A stretch of 64,000 bases of DNA from NCBI RefSeq assembly GCF_003665095.1, contig NZ_RCHV01000002.1, positions 1,063,501 through 1,127,500 of the forward strand. The letters run 5' to 3'. The translations under genes were made by a program, and so were the position numbers. Below the pieces are notes generated by a model. It was not told the origin of the DNA, searched no databases, and saw only the letters and a list, made by a program, of their open reading frames with translations. The DNA is from Streptomyces sp. Z26. Its GTDB lineage: Bacteria; Actinomycetota; Actinomycetes; Streptomycetales; Streptomycetaceae. Positions 53,820 to 64,000 of the stretch are shown here, in pieces. Every line of letters begins with the position of its first letter. Position 1 is the first letter of the stretch.

Positions 53820-54204
53820 AGCCCGCCGCGGGGGTCTCCGGCCCGTCGTCGGTCTGCACGGCGTCGGAGATCTGCTCGTGGTGCCGGATCACCTCCGCGA
53901 TCACGAAGTTGAGCAGTTTCTCCGCGAACGACGGGTCGAGCTTGGCGCTCTCGGCCAGCTCCCGGAGCCGTACGATCTGCCGCGCCTCGCGGGCCGGGTC
54001 GGCGGGCGGCAGGCGGTGCGCCGCCTTCAACCGCCCCACGCGCTGCGTGCACTTGAAGCGCTCGGCGAGCATGTGGACGACGGCGGCGTCGATGTTGTCG
54101 ATGCTGGCCCGCAGCTCCTCCAACTGGGCCCGTACGGACTCGTCGGGGGCGGGGGCGGTCGCGTCGCTTACGGCTGTCGCGTCGGTCGCGTCGGTGTCGT
54201 TCAT
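53818..54204 (-). CDS. Chorismate mutase (AroQ type)
   Basis: A 128-residue all-helical AroQ protein that converts chorismate to prephenate for phenylalanine and tyrosine synthesis. The first helix is QLEELRASIDNIDAAVVHML with the conserved Arg; then RFKCTQRVGRLKAAHRLPPADPAREARQI with the Lys and second Arg, and FVIAEVIRHHEQI. The N-terminal 20 residues are Asp/Ala/Thr-rich and partly repetitive. ATG 54204 is used; GTG 54210 is possible. Its stop lies in the last bases of the MITE-like element, so the final residues may have been altered by that insertion. Confidence 0.93.
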   Translation of the reverse strand: MNDTDATDATAVSDATAPAPDESVRAQLEELRASIDNIDAAVVHMLAERFKCTQRVGRLKAAHRLPPADPAREARQIVRLRELAESAKLDPSFAEKLLNFVIAEVIRHHEQISDAVQTDDGPETPAAG

Positions 54205-54338
54205 CGACACCAGAGCCTATGCGGCCCGTCGCCCGCTGTCGTCGGTGGGTCACATCCCGGACACGGTGCGGCGCCCGCGCCGCCCGCGCGCCGCCCGTAG
54301 AGTGGTCGGGCGACCGACAGGGCGGGGCGGTGGAAGCC

Positions 54339-55262
54339 ATGGGAGTGCGGCACGGCGGCGGCGCCGACCCGGTCGAACGGGGCTTTCCGCACCTGGAGAC
54401 CGTACGGGCCGCGGTGACCGCGCTGTACCGGCGGCTGTCGTACGACACCGTCCGCACCTTCGACACCAGCGTCTCCCCCGGCGACGTGGCGTTCGCCGAC
54501 GGCGACGACCTGTATCCGGGGGTGCAGCGCGTGGCGCGGGTGATGGCGCGGCACCTGCGGCTGCCGGACGCGCGGATGATCGTGTCGTTCCGGGACATGG
54601 AGTACGCGGCGAACGTCGAACTGGCCGCCGGGCCCGAGTTCTTCGTCGAGCTGAACTCCCGTTTCAAGCGGCACCGCCGCGACATCGGCGCCGCCCTCGC
54701 CCACGAGGTGACGCACGTCTACCTGCACCGTCTCGGCCTGTCCTTCCCCGGCACCCGCGACAACGAGATCCTCACGGACACCGCCGCGACGTACCTCGGC
54801 GCGGGCTGGCTGCTGCTCGACGCGTTCCGGCAGGACGCGGTGTCGTCGCAGAAGCTGGGCTATCTGACGCCGGAGGAGTACGGCTACGTGCTGGCGAAGC
54901 GGGCGGCGCTGTTCGGTGAGGACCCGGGCGTGTGGTTCACCAGCCCGCAGGCGTACGAGGCGTACCGCACGGGCCGGACGCGCGCCGAACGCGACGCCGC
55001 GCGGCCACCGCTGGCGGCAGGCGGCTGGGCGGGCCGCCGCCGCTACGCCCTGGACCGGCGGCTGGCCCTGGCCGGGTCCGGGACGGGAGCGGGGGCGGCG
55101 TCGGGGGCGGCGTCGGGTCAGGGGTACGCGTTCGAGGCGGGCCCGGTGCCGCACGTGTCGTTCCCCTGCCCCACGTGCCACCAGCGCGTCCGGCTGCCGG
55201 TACGGGGGCGGGTACGGGCGCGGTGCGGGCTGTGCCGGACGGTGCTGGACGTCGACACGTGA
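54339..55262 (+). CDS. Predicted zinc metalloprotease with C-terminal zinc ribbon
   Basis: The 307-residue protein carries a gluzincin-like site: HEVTHVYLHRLG (His122, His126) followed 17 residues on by NEILTDTAATY, which offers Glu143 and Asp147 as third ligand. About 200 residues of helical sequence follow, then a Gly/Ala linker and a C-terminal zinc ribbon with two CxxC pairs (FPCPTCHQR; ARCGLCRTV). No signal peptide is seen. I do not recognise a named family. ATG 54339 is used; GTG 54330 is possible. It is divergent from chorismate mutase. Confidence 0.75.
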   Translation: MGVRHGGGADPVERGFPHLETVRAAVTALYRRLSYDTVRTFDTSVSPGDVAFADGDDLYPGVQRVARVMARHLRLPDARMIVSFRDMEYAANVELAAGPEFFVELNSRFKRHRRDIGAALAHEVTHVYLHRLGLSFPGTRDNEILTDTAATYLGAGWLLLDAFRQDAVSSQKLGYLTPEEYGYVLAKRAALFGEDPGVWFTSPQAYEAYRTGRTRAERDAARPPLAAGGWAGRRRYALDRRLALAGSGTGAGAASGAASGQGYAFEAGPVPHVSFPCPTCHQRVRLPVRGRVRARCGLCRTVLDVDT

Positions 55263-55342
55263 CGGCCGGGGCGCCGCGTACGGCGTGCGGGTACGGGTGC
55301 CGAGGGCGCGGGGAGGGGCGGGCCCGTCGTACGCTCGCGGGC

Positions 55343-55807
55343 ATGAGCCCTTCCATCGCGCGCAACACCACGGTCGACCTGGACGCCCTGCTGGACTTCG
55401 TACGGCCCCGGCACCGCGCCGTGCTCCTCACCCGCCGCTCCGACGGGACGCCGCAGGCGTCGCCGCTGACGTGCGGCGTGGACGGCGAGGGCCGCATCGT
55501 CATGTCGACCTACCCGGAGCGCGCCAAGACGCGGAACGCGCGCCGCGACCCGGCGGCCAGCGTGGTCGTGCTGTCCGACGAGTGGAACGGGCCGTGGGTG
55601 CAGGTCGACGGGGACGCGGAGGTCATCGACGCGCCGGACTCCGTGGAGCCGCTGGTCGAGTACTTCCGGGTGATCTCCGGGGAGCACCCCGACTGGGACG
55701 AGTACCGCGCCGCGATGCTGAAGCAGGGCAAGTCGCTGATCCGCGTCACCCCGCGCCGCTGGGGCCCGGTCGCCACCGGCGGGTTCCCGGCGCGCCTCGC
55801 GGAGTAG
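55343..55807 (+). CDS. PPOX-class (pyridoxamine-oxidase-like) F420/FMN protein
   Basis: A 154-residue split-barrel protein of the pyridoxamine-5-phosphate-oxidase class: LLDFVRPRHRAVLLTRRSDG, the cofactor strand GRIVMSTYPERAKTRNARRD and WVQVDGDAEVID. Many actinobacterial members use F420 or FMN or bind haem; which applies cannot be told. It has no signal peptide. ATG 55343 is used. It follows the metalloprotease after 80 bases on the same strand and precedes a transporter, perhaps as one unit. Confidence 0.85.
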   Translation: MSPSIARNTTVDLDALLDFVRPRHRAVLLTRRSDGTPQASPLTCGVDGEGRIVMSTYPERAKTRNARRDPAASVVVLSDEWNGPWVQVDGDAEVIDAPDSVEPLVEYFRVISGEHPDWDEYRAAMLKQGKSLIRVTPRRWGPVATGGFPARLAE

Positions 55808-55872
55808 GCGCGGCGAGCGGCGGGGCGGGCGGGGTCGGCGGGGCGGGCGAGGGAACGGGCGGGGCAGCGGAA

Positions 55873-57084
55873 GTGCGTACGACCAGCAGGGGGTGGGCCG
55901 CCGTGCGCCGCCTCGACGGCCTCGACCGGCTCGCCGCCGCGCTCCTCGGCTGCGGTCTCGTCGCCCTGGCGACGGGCGCGCTGCCCACCGACCGGGCGGG
56001 CGACGCCATGACCCGGATCGTGCCGCTGCTCGGCTTCCTCGGCACGGTGGTCGTCCTGGCCGAACTCACCCGCCGCGCCGAGGTGTTCGACGCGGCGGCG
56101 ACGGGCGTCGCGCGGGCCGCGCGGGGCAGCTACCCGGCGCTGTTCGGGCTGTGCGTGCTGTTCTCCTCGGTCACCACGATCGCCCTGAACCTCGACACCA
56201 CCGCCGTCCTCCTCACCCCCGTCATGCTGGCGCTCGCCGGACGCGTCGGCATCGCGCCGGTGCCGCTCGCCATGACGACCGTCTGGCTGGCCAACACCGC
56301 GAGCCTGCTGCTGCCGGTCTCCAACCTCACCAACCTCCTCGCCGCCGACCGCGTCTCCCTCTCCCCCGCGGAGATGGCCGCCCGCATGTGGGCGCCCCAA
56401 CTGGCCACACTGGCCGTCACGATGCTCTGCCTGTGGGGCTTCTTCTGGCGGCGCGGCCGACGCGACGCCGCCACGTACGAGCCACCCGCCCGCTTCCGCG
56501 CCGCCGACCCCGTACTGCTGCGGCTGTGCGCCGTGGCGTGCGTCGGCTTCCTGGTCGCGGTGCTGCTGGCGGAGCTGCCGCTGTGGGCGGTGTCGACGGC
56601 GGCGGCCGTCGCCGTGGTCGCCGCGTTCGCCGTACGGGACCGGGGGGCGCTGCGGCTGTCGCTGGTGCCGTGGCGGCTGCTGGTGCTCGTGCCCGGCATG
56701 TTCCTCGTCGTGGAGACGGCGAACGCGCACGGCCTGCACGGCTTCCTGGTGTCCGCCGTCGGCGACGAGGGCGGCTTCGCGGGGATGCTCCGCACGGCGG
56801 GGGTCGGCGCGGGCCTGTCGAACGCGCTGAACAACCTGCCCGTCTACGTGGCGGGCGAGTCCGCCGTACCGACCGGCCACCACGACCAACTGCTGGCCCT
56901 GCTCATCGGCACCAACGTCGGTGCCACGGTGACCCCCTGGGCCTCGCTGGCCACGCTGTTGTGGTTCGAACGCTGCCACTGGCACGGCACGCCGGTCCCG
57001 CTCCGCCGGTTCATGGCCACGGGCCTGGTGCTGGCCGTGGGCTGCGTGGTGGCGGCGACGGGGACGTACGCGCTGGTGCACTGA
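55873..57084 (+). CDS. ArsB/NhaD-like (ion transporter superfamily) membrane permease
   Basis: The 403-residue protein has about eleven transmembrane helices. TTIALNLDTTAVLLTPVMLA and TVWLANTASLLLPVSNLTNL are the paired half-motifs typical of ArsB, NhaD and citrate-type carriers, with a second NALNNLPVYVAGE and IGTNVGATVTPWASLATLL. This suggests export of an anion such as arsenite, or carboxylate transport. No arsR or arsC gene is adjacent, so the substrate is open. GTG 55873 was chosen; GTG 55903 is possible. Confidence 0.84.
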   Translation: MRTTSRGWAAVRRLDGLDRLAAALLGCGLVALATGALPTDRAGDAMTRIVPLLGFLGTVVVLAELTRRAEVFDAAATGVARAARGSYPALFGLCVLFSSVTTIALNLDTTAVLLTPVMLALAGRVGIAPVPLAMTTVWLANTASLLLPVSNLTNLLAADRVSLSPAEMAARMWAPQLATLAVTMLCLWGFFWRRGRRDAATYEPPARFRAADPVLLRLCAVACVGFLVAVLLAELPLWAVSTAAAVAVVAAFAVRDRGALRLSLVPWRLLVLVPGMFLVVETANAHGLHGFLVSAVGDEGGFAGMLRTAGVGAGLSNALNNLPVYVAGESAVPTGHHDQLLALLIGTNVGATVTPWASLATLLWFERCHWHGTPVPLRRFMATGLVLAVGCVVAATGTYALVH

Positions 57085-57147
57085 GCGCGGCCACCGTGCG
57101 GGGGCGCCTGCCGGGCGGCCGTGGTGCGGGGAGCGGCCCGCGCGGGC

Positions 57148-57747
57148 TCACGGCGCGGGGCGGAGGCGGAGCACGGCCGCGCCGTCCGCGACCCCGGCGA
57201 CCTTCAGGCGCATCCCGTTGAGCGCGCCCTCCGTCCCGGCGTCGCACGTCAGGGCGATGGAGCCGGGCGCGTCGGCGGAGGGACCGGTGATGCTCATCGC
57301 GCAGCCGCTGTCGTTGACGAACTCCGTGCCGTACAGGACCGCGCTCAGCACGAGCGTTCCCGCCTCGACCGAGGTGACCGTCATCGCGCCGAACCCGTAC
57401 CGCTCCGGGACCGGCACCACGTCCCCCTCCTTCACCCGCACCTCGCAGGTGCCGTCCGCGCACGCCTGCCGGTCGGTGCCGTCGGCCGGGTCGGGCAGCG
57501 ACGGCTCGGCCGACGGCTCGGGCTCGGGCTTCGACTCCCGCTTCGACTCCGAGGGCCCCGGGCCGGGCGGCGCCGACGTGCCCTCGCCGGGGCGGCCGTC
57601 GGCGCGGGAGCCCCCGCCGTCGCCCCCGCCGTCGGCATCGCCGTCCGACGAGCAGGCGGTGAGGGCGGTGAGGGCGGTGAGCAGCAGCGCCGGGAGCAGT
57701 ACGCGGGCGGCCGTACGGGGCCCGGGGGCCCGCGGTGAACGGTTCAT
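57148..57747 (-). CDS. Secreted lipoprotein of unknown function
   Basis: A 199-residue lipoprotein: signal peptide of about 30 residues with lipobox LTAC, an Asp/Gly-rich then Pro/Glu/Ser-rich wall linker (about 34-95), and a small beta domain with four cysteines (RQACADGTCEVRVKEGD; SGCAMS; LTCDAG). It should sit on the outer face of the membrane. I do not recognise the domain. The ATG at 57747 gives a typical MNRSPRAPGPRTAA n-region. It converges with the transporter gene. Confidence 0.75.
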   Translation of the reverse strand: MNRSPRAPGPRTAARVLLPALLLTALTALTACSSDGDADGGGDGGGSRADGRPGEGTSAPPGPGPSESKRESKPEPEPSAEPSLPDPADGTDRQACADGTCEVRVKEGDVVPVPERYGFGAMTVTSVEAGTLVLSAVLYGTEFVNDSGCAMSITGPSADAPGSIALTCDAGTEGALNGMRLKVAGVADGAAVLRLRPAP

Positions 57748-57803
57748 GCGCCCATCCGACCAGATCCGCCCGGGACCGCTCCCGACCGCTCAGCCGCGTA
57801 CGG

Positions 57804-59222
<1,419 letters not shown>

Positions 59223-59332
59223 TCACCTCATCAAGTGAACCGGCGCCCGCACCCAGGTGCGTTGCCGACCCGGCCACCGATAGTGGGGACGAACGGACGG
59301 GTACGGACCCGTACAGCACATGAGGGAGTGCC

Positions 59333-59860
59333 ATGCGCGCAGAGGCAGTTGACCGCGTCAAGCTCGTTTTCTCCCTGTTCGACGTGGACGGCAACGGATA
59401 TCTGGAGTCCGACGACTTCGACCTGATGTCGAGCCGCGTCAACGCGGTGGCCGCCGGCTCCGGGCCGGAGGCGAAGGACGCGATGCGGAGGGCCTTCCAG
59501 CGGTACTGGACGACCCTGGTGACGGAGATGGACGCCGACGGCGACGGCCGGGTGAGCTACGAGGAGTTCGTGGGGTGCGTGCTCAGCCCCGAACGGTTCA
59601 CGCCGACGGTCGGTGACTTCGCGGCGGCGCTCTCCGCCCTCGGCGACCCCGACGGGGACGGGCGCGTCGAACGGCCCCTGTTCACCGACCTGATGCTGGC
59701 CATCGGCTTCTCCCCGGCCAACATCGACGCCCTCTTCGACGCGTTCGGACCGGACGCGGACGGCCAGATCACGGTCCCGACGTGGCGCGAGGGCATCGAG
59801 GAGTTCTACGCCCCGGACCGCGCGGGCATCCCCGGCGACCGCCTGGTGTCGGGCGCGTAG
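59333..59860 (+). CDS. EF-hand calcium-binding protein (calerythrin/CasA-like)
   Basis: A 175-residue four-EF-hand protein of the sarcoplasmic-calcium-binding type known in actinomycetes. Loop 1 (17-28, DVDGNGYLESDD) and loop 2 (67-78, DADGDGRVSYEE) keep good calcium ligands, though loop 1 ends in Asp. Loop 3 (105-116, DPDGDGRVERPL) has Leu at position 12 and loop 4 (about 139-150) starts with Gly and ends with Thr, so both are degenerate. It is cytosolic and may buffer or sense calcium. ATG 59333 follows GAGGGAG. Confidence 0.9.
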   Translation: MRAEAVDRVKLVFSLFDVDGNGYLESDDFDLMSSRVNAVAAGSGPEAKDAMRRAFQRYWTTLVTEMDADGDGRVSYEEFVGCVLSPERFTPTVGDFAAALSALGDPDGDGRVERPLFTDLMLAIGFSPANIDALFDAFGPDADGQITVPTWREGIEEFYAPDRAGIPGDRLVSGA

Positions 59861-59901
59861 CCCGCGCCCCGCACACCCGCCGCCACCCCGCGCACGGCGA
59901 C

Positions 59902-59932
59902 GCCCGCCCTCCGGTCGGGGTGGAGGGCGGGC
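59902..59932. terminator. Terminator hairpin after the EF-hand gene
   Basis: GCCCGCCCTCC (59902-59912) pairs with GGAGGGCGGGC (59922-59932), 42 bases past the EF-hand stop. A direct repeat of GTCCGGGGTGGGCGTACGG follows (59939-59957 and 59957-59975). Confidence 0.8.
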
Positions 59933-59983
59933 GCCGGGTCCGGGGTGGGCGTACGGGTCCGGGGTGGGCGTACGGGCCGGGGC

Positions 59984-60010
59984 GGGGCCGGGCGGGGAAC
60001 GCCCGGCCCC
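59984..60010 (-). terminator. Terminator of gltD
   Basis: GGGGCCGGGCG (59984-59994) pairs perfectly with CGCCCGGCCCC (60000-60010) around GGGAA. It begins six bases past the gltD stop on the minus strand. Confidence 0.85.
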
Positions 60011-60016
60011 CGGCCG

Positions 60017-61477
60017 TCAGACCGTCAGGGGGCGGTCCGTGGGCCGGACCGGTGCCTGGAGGGTGCTCGTACCCGTGAGGTAGCGGTCGACGCCCCGGGC
60101 CGCCGAGCGGCCCTCGGCGATGGCCCAGACGATGAGCGACTGGCCGCGGCCCGCGTCGCCCGCGACGAAGACGCCGTCGACGGACGTGGCGTAGTCGGCG
60201 TCGCGCGCGATGTTGCCGCGCTCGTCGAGGTCCACGCCGAACTGCTCGACGAGGCCGTTCGCCCGGTCGGTGCCGGTGAACCCCATGGCCAGGGTGACGA
60301 GTTGGGCCGGGATGCGGCGTTCGGTGCCGGGCACCTGCTCCGGCCTGCCGTCCTTGAACTCGACCTCGGCCAGGTGCAGCCACTGCACGTCGCCGTTCTC
60401 GTCGCCCTCGAAGCGGGTGGTGGACACGGCGTACTCGCGGGTGCCGCCCTCCTCGTGCGCGGAGGTCACCTTGTAGAGCATCGGGTACGTCGGCCACGGC
60501 TGGTGCGCGGGCCGGTCCTCGCCGGGGCGCGGCATGATCTCCAGCTGGGTGACGGACGCGGCGCCCTGCCGGTGCGCGGTGCCGACGCAGTCGGCGCCGG
60601 TGTCGCCGCCGCCGATGACGACGACGTGCTTGCCCTCGGCGGAGATCGGGGAGGTGACGAGGTCGCCCTCCTGGACCTTGTTGGCCAGCGGCAGGTACTC
60701 CATGGCGAGGTGGACGCCGTTGAGTTCACGGCCCGGAACGGGCAGGTCGCGGGAGGTGGTGGCGCCCGCGGCGATGACGACGGCGTCGTGCCGCTTGCGG
60801 AGCTTCGCCGCGTCGAGGTCGCGGCCGATCTCCACCTCCGTACGGAACTTGGTGCCCTCCGCGCGCATCTGCTCGATACGGCGGTTGATGTGCACCTTCT
60901 CCATCTTGAACTCGGGGATGCCGTAGCGCAGCAGCCCGCCGATGCGGTCGGCCCGCTCGTACACGGCGACGGTGTGCCCGGCGCGGGTCAGCTGCTGGGC
61001 GGCGGCCAGCCCGGCGGGGCCGGAGCCGATGACGGCGACGGTCTTGCCGGACAGCCGCTCCGGGGGCTGCGGGGTGACGTCCCCGGCGTCCCACGCCTTG
61101 TCGACGATGGTGACCTCGACGTTCTTGATGGTCACGGCGGGCTGGTTGATGGCCAGCACGCACGCCGACTCGCAGGGCGCGGGGCACAGCCGCCCGGTGA
61201 ACTCCGGGAAGTTGTTCGTGGCGTGCAGCCGCTCGCTGGCGGCGGCCCAGTCCTCGCGGTAGGCGTAGTCGTTCCACTCGGGGATGAGGTTCCCCAGCGG
61301 ACAGCCGTTGTGGCAGAAGGGGATGCCGCAGTCCATGCAGCGCCCGGCCTGCTTGCTGATGATCGGGAGCAGCGAGCCGGGGACGTACACCTCGTTCCAG
61401 TCGCGTACGCGGTCGGCGACGGGCCGGGACTCGGCGCCCTCGCGGCCGGTGGTCAGGAAGCCCTTGGGGTCAGCCAT
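60017..61477 (-). CDS. gltD: Glutamate synthase small subunit
   Basis: The 486-residue subunit passes electrons from NADPH to the large subunit. N-terminal iron-sulphur cysteines are in [18 protein letters not shown] and [17 protein letters not shown] motif [17 protein letters not shown] (about 148-164) and NADPH motif [15 protein letters not shown] (about 290-304) are intact, as is the final [21 protein letters not shown] 61477 overlaps the end of gltB by eight bases, so they are translated together. A terminator follows at once. Confidence 0.97.
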   Translation of the reverse strand: MADPKGFLTTGREGAESRPVADRVRDWNEVYVPGSLLPIISKQAGRCMDCGIPFCHNGCPLGNLIPEWNDYAYREDWAAASERLHATNNFPEFTGRLCPAPCESACVLAINQPAVTIKNVEVTIVDKAWDAGDVTPQPPERLSGKTVAVIGSGPAGLAAAQQLTRAGHTVAVYERADRIGGLLRYGIPEFKMEKVHINRRIEQMRAEGTKFRTEVEIGRDLDAAKLRKRHDAVVIAAGATTSRDLPVPGRELNGVHLAMEYLPLANKVQEGDLVTSPISAEGKHVVVIGGGDTGADCVGTAHRQGAASVTQLEIMPRPGEDRPAHQPWPTYPMLYKVTSAHEEGGTREYAVSTTRFEGDENGDVQWLHLAEVEFKDGRPEQVPGTERRIPAQLVTLAMGFTGTDRANGLVEQFGVDLDERGNIARDADYATSVDGVFVAGDAGRGQSLIVWAIAEGRSAARGVDRYLTGTSTLQAPVRPTDRPLTV

Positions 61478-64000
61478 CGATCGCCGCCTCCATCATCTTC
61501 TCGTGGGTCTCGGTCTCCGAGAGTCCCGCTCGCTCGGCGGCGTCCTTGGCGGCGAGCACGGCCTGGTACGTGGGCGGCAGGACCCGGCTGAAGCGGTTCG
61601 CGGCCGAGTCCCAGTCGGTGAGGAGCTTCTCCGCGACGGTGGAGCCGGTCTCCTCGTGGTGGCGGCGCACCACGTCGTGCAGCCACTGCCGGTCGGCGTC
61701 GTCGAGGGGGCCGACGGCGTCGCGCAGTCCCTCGTTGACGTGGGCGGGGTCGAGGTCGATCACGTACGCGGTGCCGCCGGACATGCCCGCGCCGAAGTTC
61801 CGTCCGGTGCTGCCGAGCACGACGGCGCGGCCGCCGGTCATGTACTCGCAGCCGTGGTCGCCGACGCCCTCGGAGACCACGGTGGCGCCGGAGTTGCGTA
61901 CGCAGAAGCGTTCACCGACGCGGCCGCGGAGGTACAGTTCGCCGCCGGTCGCGCCGTACGCCAGGGTGTTCCCGGCGATGGTGGAGAACTCCGCGAGGTG
62001 GTCGGCGCCCCGGTCGGGTCGTACGACGACGCGGCCGCCGGAGAGGCCCTTGCCGACGTAGTCGTTGGCGTCGCCCTCCAGGCGGAGGGTGACCCCGCGA
62101 GGCAGGAACGCGCCGAAGGACTGCCCGGCGGAGCCGGTGAAGGTGAGGTCGATGGTGTCGTCGGGCAGTCCGGCGCCGCCGAACCTGCGGGTGACCTCGT
62201 GGCCGAGCATGGTGCCGACGGTCCGGTTGATGTTGCGGATGTCGAGCCGGGCGCGTACGGGCTGGGCGGCCTCGGGGGTGTCGGCGGACAGCGCGTCGGC
62301 GGACAGCCGGATCAGCTCGTTGTCGAGGGCCTTGGCCAGGCCGTGGTCCTGCTCGACGGTCCGGTGCAGGGAGGCGCCGGCGGGCAGTTCGGGCGTGTGC
62401 AGCAGCGGCGCCAGGTCCAGGCCCTGGGCCTTCCAGTGGTCCACGGCCCGCCCGGTGTCGAGGAGTTCGGCGTGCCCGACGGCCTCCGCGAGGCTGCGGA
62501 AGCCGAGTCCGGCGAGGAGTTCGCGGACCTCCTCGGCGATGAACCGGAAGAAGTTCACGATGTACTCGGCCTTGCCCGCGAACCGTTCGCGCAGCACCGG
62601 GTTCTGCGTGGCGATGCCCACCGGGCAGGTGTCCAGGTGGCAGACGCGCATCATGACGCAGCCGGAGACGACGAGCGGCGCGGTGGCGAAGCCGTACTCC
62701 TCGGCGCCCAGCAGCGCGGCGATCAGCACGTCGCGGCCGGTCTTCAGCTGGCCGTCGGTCTGGACGACGATGCGGTCCCGCAGCCCGTTCAGCAGCAGCG
62801 TCTGCTGCGTCTCCGCGAGGCCCAGCTCCCACGGGCCGCCCGCGTGCTTGAGGGAGGTGAGCGGGGAGGCGCCGGTGCCGCCGTCGTGGCCGGAGATCAG
62901 GACGACGTCGGCGTGCGCCTTGGAGACGCCGGCGGCGACGGTGCCGACGCCGACCTCGGAGACGAGCTTGACGTGGATACGGGCGCGGGGGTTGGCGTTC
63001 TTCAGGTCGTGGATGAGCTGGGCGAGGTCCTCGATGGAGTAGATGTCGTGGTGCGGCGGCGGGGAGATGAGGCCGACGCCGGGTGTGGAGTGGCGGGTCC
63101 TGGCGACCCACGGGTAGACCTTGTGGCCGGGCAGCTGGCCGCCCTCGCCGGGCTTGGCGCCCTGGGCCATCTTGATCTGGATGTCGTCGGAGTTGACCAG
63201 GTACTCGCTGGTGACGCCGAAGCGGCCGGACGCGACCTGCTTGATGCTGGAGCGGCGCGCGGGGTCGTAGAGCCGGTCGGGGTCCTCGCCGCCCTCACCG
63301 GTGTTGGACTTGCCGCCGAGCTGGTTCATGGCGATGGCGAGGGTCTCGTGCGCCTCGCGCGAGATGGAGCCGTACGACATGGCGCCGGTGGAGAAGCGCT
63401 TGACGATCTCCGCGACGGGCTCGACCTCGTCGATCGGTACGGGCGGCCGTTCGCCGTCCTTGAAGCGGAAGAGGCCGCGCAGCGTCATCAGCCGCTCGGA
63501 CTGCTCGTCGACGCGCCGCGTGTACTGCTTGAACACGTCGTAGCTGCGGGCGCGCGTCGCGTGCTGGAGCCGGAAGACGGTGTCCGGGTCGAAGAGGTGC
63601 GGCTCGCCCTCGCGGCGCCACTGGTACTCGCCGCCGATCTCCAGGTCGCGGTGCGCGGGGGCGATGCCCGACACCGGGTACGCCTTGGCGTGCCGGGCGG
63701 CGACCTCGCGGGCGACGACGTCGAGCCCGGCGCCGCCGATCTTGGTGGTGGTGCCGTGGAAGTACGTGTCCACGAAGCTCTCGTCGAGCCCGACGGCCTC
63801 GAAGACCTGGGCGCCGCGGTAGGACGCGACGGTGGAGATGCCCATCTTCGACATCACCTTCAGGACGCCCTTGCCGAGCGCCCTGATCAGGTTCCGCATG
63901 GCCGTCTCGGGGTCGGCCCCCGGCAGGAACGTGCCGACGCGGACGAGGTCCTCGACGGACTCCATGGCGAGGTACGGGTTGACCGCGGCGGCGCCGTAGC
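61470..64000 (-). CDS. gltB: Glutamate synthase large subunit, C-terminal part
   Basis: The frame is open to the right edge, giving about 843 residues of the C-terminal half of the ferredoxin/NADPH-type large subunit, which makes glutamate from glutamine and 2-oxoglutarate. Seen here are the FMN barrel ([40 protein letters not shown]), the [3Fe-4S] cysteines in [14 protein letters not shown] and the C-terminal beta-helix GXGXG-type domain ([28 protein letters not shown]). The N-terminal amidotransferase lies outside the window. It is upstream of, and overlaps, gltD. Confidence 0.97.
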   Translation of the reverse strand, partial: YGAAAVNPYLAMESVEDLVRVGTFLPGADPETAMRNLIRALGKGVLKVMSKMGISTVASYRGAQVFEAVGLDESFVDTYFHGTTTKIGGAGLDVVAREVAARHAKAYPVSGIAPAHRDLEIGGEYQWRREGEPHLFDPDTVFRLQHATRARSYDVFKQYTRRVDEQSERLMTLRGLFRFKDGERPPVPIDEVEPVAEIVKRFSTGAMSYGSISREAHETLAIAMNQLGGKSNTGEGGEDPDRLYDPARRSSIKQVASGRFGVTSEYLVNSDDIQIKMAQGAKPGEGGQLPGHKVYPWVARTRHSTPGVGLISPPPHHDIYSIEDLAQLIHDLKNANPRARIHVKLVSEVGVGTVAAGVSKAHADVVLISGHDGGTGASPLTSLKHAGGPWELGLAETQQTLLLNGLRDRIVVQTDGQLKTGRDVLIAALLGAEEYGFATAPLVVSGCVMMRVCHLDTCPVGIATQNPVLRERFAGKAEYIVNFFRFIAEEVRELLAGLGFRSLAEAVGHAELLDTGRAVDHWKAQGLDLAPLLHTPELPAGASLHRTVEQDHGLAKALDNELIRLSADALSADTPEAAQPVRARLDIRNINRTVGTMLGHEVTRRFGGAGLPDDTIDLTFTGSAGQSFGAFLPRGVTLRLEGDANDYVGKGLSGGRVVVRPDRGADHLAEFSTIAGNTLAYGATGGELYLRGRVGERFCVRNSGATVVSEGVGDHGCEYMTGGRAVVLGSTGRNFGAGMSGGTAYVIDLDPAHVNEGLRDAVGPLDDADRQWLHDVVRRHHEETGSTVAEKLLTDWDSAANRFSRVLPPTYQAVLAAKDAAERAGLSETETHEKMMEAAIDG

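Overview
This window is chromosomal DNA from a high-GC actinomycete, almost certainly Streptomyces. The grounds are very high GC with strong third-position G/C, many GTG starts, recurrent CGTAC motifs, and a run of genes (TPR, coaE, PAC2, rpsA, polA, livKHMGF, an ANTAR regulator, pyk, chorismate mutase, gltDB) that matches a familiar Streptomyces core neighbourhood. I see no prophage, CRISPR array, complete biosynthetic cluster or replication origin.

Layout. 1-13 kb is loosely organised accessory DNA: the end of a GDPD gene, an O6-alkylguanine methyltransferase, a secreted M23 peptidase with a structured leader, an MFS gene frameshifted at a perfect 25-bp inverted repeat, a GlxA/DJ-1 divergent pair, AIM24, a secreted TAP-like hydrolase, a TetR/siderophore-interacting pair with twin operators, and a lone QueC-like protein. 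13-21.5 kb holds an ArsR regulator facing an MFS remnant cut off at a small repeat element, a secreted cupin, a DUF2264/hydroxyacid dehydrogenase pair, a polysaccharide deacetylase, a sigma factor overlapping a membrane DUF4232 gene, and a streptogrisin-like protein that has lost its catalytic serine. 21.5-37 kb is mostly core: TPR, coaE, PAC2, rpsA, a lytic transglycosylase, polA, a YdeP-type molybdoenzyme and a thioesterase.

37.4-43.1 kb is a complete branched-chain amino-acid ABC operon (livK-H-M-G-F) closed by a 40-nt palindromic terminator, followed by a convergent ANTAR response regulator. At 44 kb a tRNA-Leu(CAA) is followed by an HTH + LAGLIDADG protein. From 45 to 49.5 kb the codon style changes to G-ending and TTG-rich (pepN, then a DesA-like decarboxylase). 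A DesB-like N-hydroxylase and a SIMPL protein follow. This pepN-desAB block lies between genes I expect to be close neighbours and lacks desC and desD here.

52-64 kb returns to core metabolism: pyruvate kinase, a 166-bp element with perfect 21-bp terminal inverted repeats, chorismate mutase, an unusual zinc metalloprotease, a PPOX-family protein, an ArsB-like transporter, a lipoprotein, an alpha/beta hydrolase, an EF-hand protein, and glutamate synthase gltD/gltB (gltB runs off the right edge).

The most notable items are the palindrome-linked frameshift, the MITE-like element and its internally deleted second copy at an MFS remnant, the dead streptogrisin homologue, the solitary QueC-like protein, the tRNA-Leu/LAGLIDADG neighbourhood and the orphan desAB-like pair. 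All calls are from reading the sequence; no database search was possible.
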